Positions 5,647 to 11,369 of a DNA stretch of 12,512 nucleotides are shown here, piece by piece. The first letter of the stretch is position 1; every line of letters starts with the position of its first letter. Source of the DNA: Pseudomonadota bacterium (lineage in GTDB: Bacteria > Pseudomonadota > Alphaproteobacteria > Sphingomonadales > Sphingomonadaceae). The DNA is taken from positions 1 to 12,512 of the forward strand of contig JAKOWQ010000433.1 in the NCBI GenBank assembly GCA_029781465.1. The letters are read 5' to 3'. The notes under the pieces are model-generated. The model did not search any database. It was not told where the DNA came from and saw only the letters and a list, made by a program, of their open reading frames with translations. The position numbers and the translations under genes were made by a program.

Positions 5647-6930
5647 ATGACCACTTTTCTGATTGCCATTTTTGCCCTGACCTATGCTGCGATCGCGCTT
5701 GAGGAGCCGCTCAAGGTCAACAAGTCCGCCGCCGCGCTGGTCGGCGCGGGGCTGCTCTGGACGCTTTACGCCGTGGCTGGCGGCGGGCACCACGAGGCGA
5801 TCGACGGTGAACTTGCTTCATCGCTGGTCGAAACCGCCGAGATCGCCTTCTTCCTGATGGGGGCGATGACCATTGTCGAGGTGGTCGATATCCACGGCGG
5901 GTTCGAGGTGGTAACCCAACGGGTCAAGGCCAAAAGCCTGCTGTCGCTGGTCTGGATCGTCTGCTGGCTGACCTTCTTTCTTTCCGCGATCCTCGACAAC
6001 CTGACCACCACGATCGTGATGATCTCGCTCTTGAGAAAGCTGATCGGCCCGCGGGAGGACCGGCTGTTCCTGGCTGGCCTGATAATCATCGCCGCCAATG
6101 CCGGCGGGGCCTGGTCGCCGATGGGTGATGTCACCACCACCATGCTGTGGATCGGCGGACAGGTCAGCGCGGGGGCGATCGTCACCCGTCTGATCGTGCC
6201 CTCGATCGTCAACCTGCTGGTGCCCCTGGTGATGGCGGGTTTTGTCCTGCGCGGAAAGCCGCTGATCGGCCCGGAAGCGGTTGCCGAGAACGGCGACCGG
6301 ACGACTGCTTTCGAGCGCAACCTGATGTTTGCCCTGGGGCTGGGCGTGTTGCTCGCGGTTCCCGCCTTCAAGGCGATCACGCACCTGCCGCCGTTTCTGG
6401 GCATCCTGTTCGGCCTGGGGATCGTTTGGGCGGCGGGGGATCTGGTCCACCGCCGCAAGCCGCACGAAGTGCGCCAGCGCATGGCGATCGCCCATGCCTT
6501 GACCCGCATCGACATGAGCGCGATCGTGTTCTTCGTTGGCATCCTGCTGGCGGTGGCGGTGCTGGAACACGCCCATATCCTTGCCGCCGCCGCGACCTGG
6601 CTCGATCACACCGTGGGTCGGCTTGACGTGATCGTGGTGCTGTTCGGCCTTGCCAGCGCGGTGGTCGACAATGTGCCGATCGTTGCCGCGGCGATGGGGA
6701 TGTATAGCCTCGACCTGCACCCGACCGACAGCTTCCTGTGGGAATTCATGGCCTATTGCGCCGGCACCGGCGGGTCGATCCTGGTGATCGGTTCGGCCGC
6801 CGGGGTCGCGGCGATGAGCATCGAGAAGATCGAGTTCGGCTGGTATCTGAAGAAATTCGGTTTGCTGGCTCTGGCTGGATACCTGGCGGGCGCGCTGGTC
6901 TACATCGGACAAGCCGCTCTCCTGGGCTGA
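5647..6930 (+). CDS. nhaD: Na+/H+ antiporter, NhaD type
   Basis: The 427-residue polytopic inner-membrane protein belongs to the NhaD/ion-transporter superfamily, exchanging cytoplasmic Na+ (or Li+) for external protons. Diagnostic segments are ILDNLTTTIVM (115-125), NAGGAWSPMGDVTTTMLW (151-168), AVVDNVPIVAA (338-348) and GTGGSILVIGSAAG (373-386). The two DN motifs lie in pseudo-repeated halves and probably carry ion-binding aspartates. Around ten or more hydrophobic segments span the protein. No cleavable signal peptide precedes the first segment (TTFLIAIFALTYAAIAL). The start ATG follows the gloA stop by 5 bases, with AGGA overlapping the gloA stop. Related arsenite/anion permeases share the fold, but the motif spellings favour NhaD. 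Confidence 0.92.
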   Translation: MTTFLIAIFALTYAAIALEEPLKVNKSAAALVGAGLLWTLYAVAGGGHHEAIDGELASSLVETAEIAFFLMGAMTIVEVVDIHGGFEVVTQRVKAKSLLSLVWIVCWLTFFLSAILDNLTTTIVMISLLRKLIGPREDRLFLAGLIIIAANAGGAWSPMGDVTTTMLWIGGQVSAGAIVTRLIVPSIVNLLVPLVMAGFVLRGKPLIGPEAVAENGDRTTAFERNLMFALGLGVLLAVPAFKAITHLPPFLGILFGLGIVWAAGDLVHRRKPHEVRQRMAIAHALTRIDMSAIVFFVGILLAVAVLEHAHILAAAATWLDHTVGRLDVIVVLFGLASAVVDNVPIVAAAMGMYSLDLHPTDSFLWEFMAYCAGTGGSILVIGSAAGVAAMSIEKIEFGWYLKKFGLLALAGYLAGALVYIGQAALLG

Positions 6931-6933
6931 TCA

Positions 6934-6967
6934 CCGGGGTTTGCAACAACGCGTTGCCAGCCCCCGG
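6934..6967 (+). terminator. Two-tier hairpin after nhaD, possible terminator
   Basis: CCGGGG (6934-6939) pairs with CCCCGG (6962-6967), and inside it GCAAC (6943-6947) pairs with GTTGC (6953-6957) around a 5-base loop, with a small internal loop between the two stems. It begins 3 bases after the nhaD stop. There is no T-run, so it may be a weak terminator, a messenger-end stabiliser or chance. Confidence 0.35.
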
Positions 6968-6982
6968 GTTTGCCGATAGGCT
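6954..6982 (+). promoter_or_regulatory. Putative promoter of the NfrBA-like unit
   Basis: TTGCCA (6954-6959) and TAGGCT (6977-6982) are separated by 17 bases. The -35 box is one mismatch from consensus, and the -10 keeps the most conserved T, A and final T. The start would fall near 6989, 32 bases before the GTG at 7021. The -35 overlaps the hairpin that follows nhaD. Confidence 0.38.
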
Positions 6983-7001
6983 CGCCTTCTCGCGCTTTTG
7001 G

Positions 7002-7007
7002 GGGAGG
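7002..7007 (+). promoter_or_regulatory. Likely ribosome binding site for the glycosyltransferase GTG start
   Basis: GGGAGG ends 13 bases before GTG 7021. GGGG at 7012-7015 is an alternative nearer match. The site favours 7021 over an in-frame TTG at 6970, which would add 17 residues of unconvincing Gly/Pro/Ser-rich sequence and has no such site. Confidence 0.45.
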
Positions 7008-7020
7008 GCTTGGGGCAGAC

Positions 7021-8439
7021 GTGGCGGGGCAGGAATCGCTGGCTTTGTCGATCTTGCAGTGGCTCGTGCCGATTGAGCGCGAGCTGCTGATCTTTGCTTC
7101 GTTCTGGTTCGTCGTCGGCCTGATCGACGAGTTCGCGATCGATCTTTCCTGGTTGTGGCTCAAGCTCACCGGCCGCGCCCGCACTCCGCGCCTTCCGCGC
7201 GGCTATGGCCGGGCCGAACTGGTCGGACCGCTGGCGGTGCTGATCCCGGCCTACCAGGAATCGGTGGTGATTGGGGCGACCGTCGCCCACATGCTGAAGG
7301 CCTGGCCGCAGCGCGAACTGCGGCTCTATGTCGGCTGCTATCGCAATGACGCGGCGACCCTGGCGGCAGCCATGGAAGCCGCCGGAGCCGACGCCAGGGT
7401 GCGGCTGGTGGTCCATGGAGCCGAGGGGCCAACCACCAAGGCCGATTGTCTGAACCGCCTCTATGCCGCGCTGTGCGCCGACGAGCGACGCGCTTACCTG
7501 CCATTTCGCTCGGTCGTGCTGCACGATGCCGAAGACATGGTCCATCCGGCCGCGCTGCAGGCGATCGACGCCGCGCTGGGCAGTCACGATTTTGTGCAGC
7601 TGCCGGTGCGGCCGGCCGAACAGCCGCATTCGCCCTGGGTGGCGGGGCACTATGCGGACGAATTCGCCGAATCCCACGCCAAGGCGATGGTGGTGCGCTC
7701 GGCCCTTGGCGCGGCGATCCCGGCCGCGGGCGTGGGCTGCGGCTTTGCCCGGGGTGCGCTGACCGCGCTGGCCGAACGCCGCCGCGCCGAAGGAGAGGCA
7801 GGGCCCTTCGCGCCCGAGTGCCTGACCGAGGACTATGAACTGGGGATCGAGCTGTCGGGAATGGGCCGGGGCAGCACCTTCCTGCGCCTGCGCGATTGCG
7901 AAGGCCGGCTGGTGGCGACCGCCAGCCATTTCCCCACCGAGCTTGAAACCGCAGTGCGCCAGAAGACCCGCTGGGTCCACGGAATCGCCTTTCAGGCCTG
8001 GGATCGGTTGGGCTGGTCGTCGCATCCGATCGAGCTGTGGATGGCGCTGCGCGACCGGCGCGGGCCGCTCACCGCGCTGGTCCTGGCCGCAGCCTATCTC
8101 TTGCTGGTGATCGACGCGGTGCTGATCGGTGGGCAAGTGGCTGGCCTGCCGGTGCGGCTGGAGACGAGCGGTGCGGTCCGGGTGCTGGTCAGTGCGGCGA
8201 TGTTCGGCTTTGTCTGGCGGGCGGTGCTGCGTGTGCTGTTCACGGCGCGCGAATACGGCCTTGCCCAGGGGCTGCATGCGGTGTTGCGGATCCCGGTGGC
8301 CAATGTCATCGCGATCATGTCGGGTCGCCGGGCGCTGGCGGCCTATCTCCGCTCGCTCGGCGGACGCCCCGTCACCTGGGACAAGACCGTACACAGCACC
8401 CATCCTGCCTTCGCCCGCTCCGCGGAGCTGCGGTCGTGA
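7021..8439 (+). CDS. NfrB-like membrane glycosyltransferase (GT2)
   Basis: From GTG 7021 the protein is 472 residues. An N-terminal membrane segment (about 21-36, ELLIFASFWFVVGLID) precedes a family-2 glycosyltransferase domain. LIPAYQE (74-80) marks its nucleotide-sugar fold, HDAED (168-172) the metal/donor site, TEDYELG (269-275) the catalytic TED motif and QKTRWVHG (314-321) the Q-x-x-R-W motif of processive synthases. Three further hydrophobic stretches follow (about 350-369, 386-407 and 420-434), and the C-terminus has VTWDKTVHSTHP, a WDKT-type ending I associate with NfrB-like proteins. NfrB in E. coli is the inner-membrane synthase of a surface glycan used as receptor by phage N4. The E. 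coli protein is longer and carries a C-terminal MshEN-type domain not seen here. The sugar and product are unknown. It overlaps the next gene by GTGA. Confidence 0.85.
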   Translation: MAGQESLALSILQWLVPIERELLIFASFWFVVGLIDEFAIDLSWLWLKLTGRARTPRLPRGYGRAELVGPLAVLIPAYQESVVIGATVAHMLKAWPQRELRLYVGCYRNDAATLAAAMEAAGADARVRLVVHGAEGPTTKADCLNRLYAALCADERRAYLPFRSVVLHDAEDMVHPAALQAIDAALGSHDFVQLPVRPAEQPHSPWVAGHYADEFAESHAKAMVVRSALGAAIPAAGVGCGFARGALTALAERRRAEGEAGPFAPECLTEDYELGIELSGMGRGSTFLRLRDCEGRLVATASHFPTELETAVRQKTRWVHGIAFQAWDRLGWSSHPIELWMALRDRRGPLTALVLAAAYLLLVIDAVLIGGQVAGLPVRLETSGAVRVLVSAAMFGFVWRAVLRVLFTAREYGLAQGLHAVLRIPVANVIAIMSGRRALAAYLRSLGGRPVTWDKTVHSTHPAFARSAELRS

Positions 8440-9578
8440 GCCGTTCCCGCACCCGGCGTGGCCAGCCGGTGCTGGCCTTGGTGCTGGTCCTGACCTGCTG
8501 GGTCTCGGTGCGCGCGGCGCTGTGGACAGGCCCAGAGGTTCCGCCGCAAGAACTGGCGCAGAGCGTTGCGGCCCCGACCGCACGCGGCAAGGCCAAACCG
8601 GAGGCGGCGTTTGCCGAGGCAGAGGCGACCGCCCCCGCGCCGGCCACCTCGGCGGCCGCCACGACGCGGTCCGCCGAACCTTCGCTGCCAGTCCGCGCGC
8701 CGCAGGTGCCCGTGCTAACCGCTCCGGCCCCGACGATCGAGAATGCCGCCACCCCGCCGCGCATCGCGGGCGGACATCAGATGCTCTATCTTGCCGGGCT
8801 CTCCATGGTGCCGCTTCCGCCGGAGGCATCCGCGGCGATTCCCCAGCCGCCTGAAATGCTGCGCGCTTCGCAGCCTGTGCCAGCAACTCCAGCCAGGTCC
8901 AATACCGCTGCCGCTTCGCGCTGGTCGGCGGATGGCTGGATCCTGTGGCGGCGCGGCGGCAACGGCCTGGCGGCTGGCGGTTTCGCCTGGCCCGGCGGCG
9001 CTTACGGGGCGAGCCAGCTGGGCGCCGTGGTCCGCTACAGGCTTGCGCCATCGAGCCCGGCGCGCCCGGTGGCCTATCTGCGCGTGACAAGCGCGATGCG
9101 GGCGCCGCGCGGAGAGGAGCTTGCCGCTGGTCTGGCGCTTCGCCCGCTCAAGTCCTTGCCGGTTGTGGCCATGGCCGAAGCGCGCGCCACGCGCTTGCCT
9201 GGCGGTGGTACGCTGCTGCGCCCGGCTGCCGCGCTGGTCAGCGAATTTCCGCCGCTTGAACTGCCGCTTGGTCTGCGGGGCGAAGCCTATGTCCAGGCCG
9301 GCTGGGTTGGCGGGGGCGGTTCCACCGCCTTTGTCGATGGCCAGGCGCGCCTTGAGCGCCCCCTTGCAAAGCTGGGCGGGCTGGAACTGCGCGCCGGCGC
9401 CGGGGCCTGGGGCGGGGCCCAGCAGGGCGCGCAGCGTCTCGATGTCGGCCCTACCGCTACCCTGGCGCTCCCGCTGGGTACGGGCGGCGGGCGACTGTCG
9501 GCGGACTGGCGTTTTCGCGTCGCTGGGCAAGCGCTGCCCGGCAGCGGCCCGGCCCTGACGCTTTCCGCCGGATTTTAG
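8436..9578 (+). CDS. NfrA C-terminal-domain-like outer-membrane barrel protein
   Basis: The 380-residue protein starts at a GTG overlapping the stop of the glycosyltransferase (GTGA). Its N-terminus has basic residues followed by a hydrophobic segment (11-30, PVLALVLVLTCWVSVRAALW), a likely export signal or anchor. Residues about 31-160 are Ala/Pro-rich and low in complexity. Residues about 162-380 form a repetitive beta pattern (WILWRRGG, LGAVVRYRL, AYLRVTSA, GLRGEAYVQAG, LELRAGAGAWGG, GRLSADWRFRVAG) and end in phenylalanine (LTLSAGF). This matches what I know of the C-terminal domain of phage N4 adsorption protein A (NfrA), the outer-membrane partner of NfrB. Full-length NfrA is far longer and TPR-rich; no TPR is visible here. 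The inferred role is exporting or anchoring the glycan made by the neighbour. The frame is open upstream to 8037, but that part is a shadow of the glycosyltransferase gene. Confidence 0.75.
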   Translation: MSRSRTRRGQPVLALVLVLTCWVSVRAALWTGPEVPPQELAQSVAAPTARGKAKPEAAFAEAEATAPAPATSAAATTRSAEPSLPVRAPQVPVLTAPAPTIENAATPPRIAGGHQMLYLAGLSMVPLPPEASAAIPQPPEMLRASQPVPATPARSNTAAASRWSADGWILWRRGGNGLAAGGFAWPGGAYGASQLGAVVRYRLAPSSPARPVAYLRVTSAMRAPRGEELAAGLALRPLKSLPVVAMAEARATRLPGGGTLLRPAAALVSEFPPLELPLGLRGEAYVQAGWVGGGGSTAFVDGQARLERPLAKLGGLELRAGAGAWGGAQQGAQRLDVGPTATLALPLGTGGGRLSADWRFRVAGQALPGSGPALTLSAGF

Positions 9579-9598
9579 GGGAAATCGGCCTTCTTTTT
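9567..9598 (+). terminator. Intrinsic terminator overlapping the stop of the NfrA-like gene
   Basis: GCCG-(G)-ATTT (9567-9575) pairs with AAATCGGC (9582-9589), with one bulged G and a 6-base loop, followed by TTCTTTTT (9591-9598). The stop codon TAG (9576-9578) lies in the loop. It would separate the NfrBA-like unit from the TSUP gene. Confidence 0.6.
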
Positions 9599-9631
9599 GC
9601 CTTCGCGCTGGTCTAGTCCGATCGCAGAGAA

Positions 9632-10546
9632 ATGGACGTTTACCTTCCCATCGCCAACCTTGCGGTCAACGGCCTGGTGATCGTCGCGCTCGGCGCGCTG
9701 ACGGGGATCCTTTCGGGCATGTTCGGGGTCGGGGGCGGGTTTCTCACCACGCCGTTGATGATCTTCTACGGAATACCTCCCACCGTGGCTGCGGCCTCCG
9801 CCGCCAGTCAGGTGACGGGGGCCAGCGTTTCCGGGGTTTTCGCCCATGCCCGGCGCGGCGGCGTCGATTACCGGATGGGGTCGGTGCTGGTGGCGGGCGG
9901 GATCATTGGCACAGGCATTGGCGCGGTGCTGTTCCGGCTGCTCCAGCAGCTTGGTCAGATCGACGTGGTGATCAACCTGCTCTACGTTGCATTGCTCGGC
10001 TCGATCGGGACAATCATGGCGCGCGAAAGCTGGCAGGCGCTCAAGGCGCAGAAGGCCGGTATGCCGCTACCACCTGCGCGCAGGCGGCACCATCCGATGG
10101 TCGCGAGCCTGCCATTGCGCTGGCGCTTCTACCGCTCGGGGCTCTACATTTCGCCGCTGGCGCCGCTGATGCTGGGGACACTCACCGGCATCCTCACCAT
10201 GCTGATGGGGATCGGCGGCGGTTTTGTGCTGGTTCCGGCCATGCTCTACATTCTGGGGATGAGCGCAGGGGTGGTGGTCGGCACCTCGCTGTTCCAGATC
10301 CTGTTCGTCACCGCCGCGACCACCATGATGCACGCGCTCACCACCCGCGCGGTCGATATCGTGCTGGCCGTGCTGCTGCTGATCGGTTCGGTTTCGGGCG
10401 CGCAGATCGGAGCGCAGATTGCCGATCGCATTCCGGCCGAGCGGCTGCGCTTTGTGCTTGCCGCGCTGGTGCTGATTATCGCGCTGCGGCTGGCGCTGGG
10501 CCTGGCCTGGCGGCCGGACGAAATCTATACGGTAACCCCGTCGTGA
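9632..10546 (+). CDS. Sulfite exporter TauE/SafE (TSUP) family transporter
   Basis: The 304-residue polytopic membrane protein has the internal two-fold repeat of the TSUP family. GILSGMFGVGGGFLTTP (25-41) in the first half is mirrored by GILTMLMGIGGGFVLVP (186-202) in the second. About eight hydrophobic segments are visible, with a basic cytoplasmic loop between the halves (roughly 135-165, with RRRHH). Family members export or import small anions such as sulfite, sulfoacetate or thiosulfate. No sulfur-metabolism gene lies nearby to point to a substrate. The start ATG has only a weak purine-rich CAGAGA ahead of it. It overlaps the next gene by GTGA (10543-10546), so the two products are probably made together and may form one complex. 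Confidence 0.9.
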   Translation: MDVYLPIANLAVNGLVIVALGALTGILSGMFGVGGGFLTTPLMIFYGIPPTVAAASAASQVTGASVSGVFAHARRGGVDYRMGSVLVAGGIIGTGIGAVLFRLLQQLGQIDVVINLLYVALLGSIGTIMARESWQALKAQKAGMPLPPARRRHHPMVASLPLRWRFYRSGLYISPLAPLMLGTLTGILTMLMGIGGGFVLVPAMLYILGMSAGVVVGTSLFQILFVTAATTMMHALTTRAVDIVLAVLLLIGSVSGAQIGAQIADRIPAERLRFVLAALVLIIALRLALGLAWRPDEIYTVTPS

Positions 10547-11295
10547 GGCGGCTGATCGCCCTTGTCCTGCTGCTGTTCCTGACCGGCGCGCGCGATCCGA
10601 TCCTGGTGCCGGAAATCTCTCAGCACGAGATCCAGATGCGACAGGGCTTCAAGGGAACCGAACTGCTGCTGTTTGGCGCGATCCTTACGCCCGAAGGGAC
10701 CCGCGCGGGGCAGGATTACGATATCGTGGTGGTGCTCAAGGGACCGACGCGCTCGATCGTACTGCGCGAGAAGCAGCGCATCGCCGGGGTCTGGGTCAAC
10801 GCGGAAAGCGCCGAATTCCGTTCTGCGCCAACCTTCTTCGCGGTTGCCTCCTCGCGCCCGATCGACAAGGTCGTCGATGACAAGACCGCCGCAATCTACG
10901 AACTGGGGCTGCCCTGGCTGCAACTCTCGCCAATCGGCGCCTACGATCCCGACGAGCAGACCCGCATGTCGGCCGGGTTGGTCGATCTGATGCAGCGCGA
11001 AGGGCTCTACAAACAGGACTTCAAGGGCGTCAGCGTCAGCGAGCAGGTGCTCTACCAGGCCCGGATCGCACTGCCATCCAGCGTCCAGACAGGCACCTAC
11101 ACCGCCGAGACCTTTGCCATCAACCGCGGCCGGGTGGTGGCCTCCGCGATCAGCCGGGTCGAGGTCAAGAAGCAGGGCTTCGAACGCGCCGTGGCCCAGT
11201 TCGCACAGCACAGCGGCTTTCTCTATGGTCTGATCGCGGTGGCGATTTCGGTGGCGATGGGCTTTATGGCCGGACGCCTTTTCGCGCTGGTTTAG
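10543..11295 (+). CDS. TIGR02186 / Alph_Pro_TM family membrane protein
   Basis: The 250-residue protein has a short N-terminal signal (MRRLIALVLLLFLTGARDP), a soluble, presumably periplasmic region (about 20-222) and one C-terminal membrane segment (about 227-247, FLYGLIAVAISVAMGFMAGRLF). The opening VPEISQHEIQMRQGFKGTEL (22-41) and VVVLKGP...GVWVN (62-86) match my memory of the alphaproteobacterial family TIGR02186/PF09608, which has no assigned function. The external part looks like a beta-sandwich built from two related halves: FKGTELLLFGAI and YTAETFAINRG. It starts at a GTG overlapping the TauE/SafE stop. The pairing of these two families, which I recall from other alphaproteobacteria, suggests it is an accessory subunit of that transporter. 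Confidence 0.85.
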   Translation: MRRLIALVLLLFLTGARDPILVPEISQHEIQMRQGFKGTELLLFGAILTPEGTRAGQDYDIVVVLKGPTRSIVLREKQRIAGVWVNAESAEFRSAPTFFAVASSRPIDKVVDDKTAAIYELGLPWLQLSPIGAYDPDEQTRMSAGLVDLMQREGLYKQDFKGVSVSEQVLYQARIALPSSVQTGTYTAETFAINRGRVVASAISRVEVKKQGFERAVAQFAQHSGFLYGLIAVAISVAMGFMAGRLFALV

Positions 11296-11369
11296 CCCAA
11301 TCTTAACCGCCCAAGCCTATGCAACTTCGGTCAGCGCTGGAGCTGGCGCGAAGGGGTGGAACCGGTTTT

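Noticed and set aside
5818..6912. 364-residue open frame on the - strand
   Set aside because: It is antisense to nhaD, with strongly biased Asp/His/Arg/Gln composition and no known motif.
6970..7020. 17-residue N-terminal extension of the NfrB-like protein from TTG 6970
   Set aside because: It uses a rare start codon, has no ribosome site and would add an unlikely Gly/Ser/Pro-rich tail. It would also overlap the putative promoter.
8037..8435. Upstream extension of the NfrA-like frame
   Set aside because: It overlaps 400 bases of the glycosyltransferase gene in another frame and is Gly/Ala/Arg-rich shadow sequence. GTGA coupling at 8436 is the normal arrangement.
6931..9090. 719-residue open frame on the - strand
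   Set aside because: It is antisense to the GT2 and NfrA-like genes and is rich in Arg, Gln, Pro and His, as expected for a GC-rich shadow frame. No domain is recognisable.
11303..11308. TTAACC half-site resembling a CtrA motif upstream of the HerA-like gene
   Set aside because: A CtrA site needs a second TTAA at the right spacing, which is absent. A single half-site is expected by chance.
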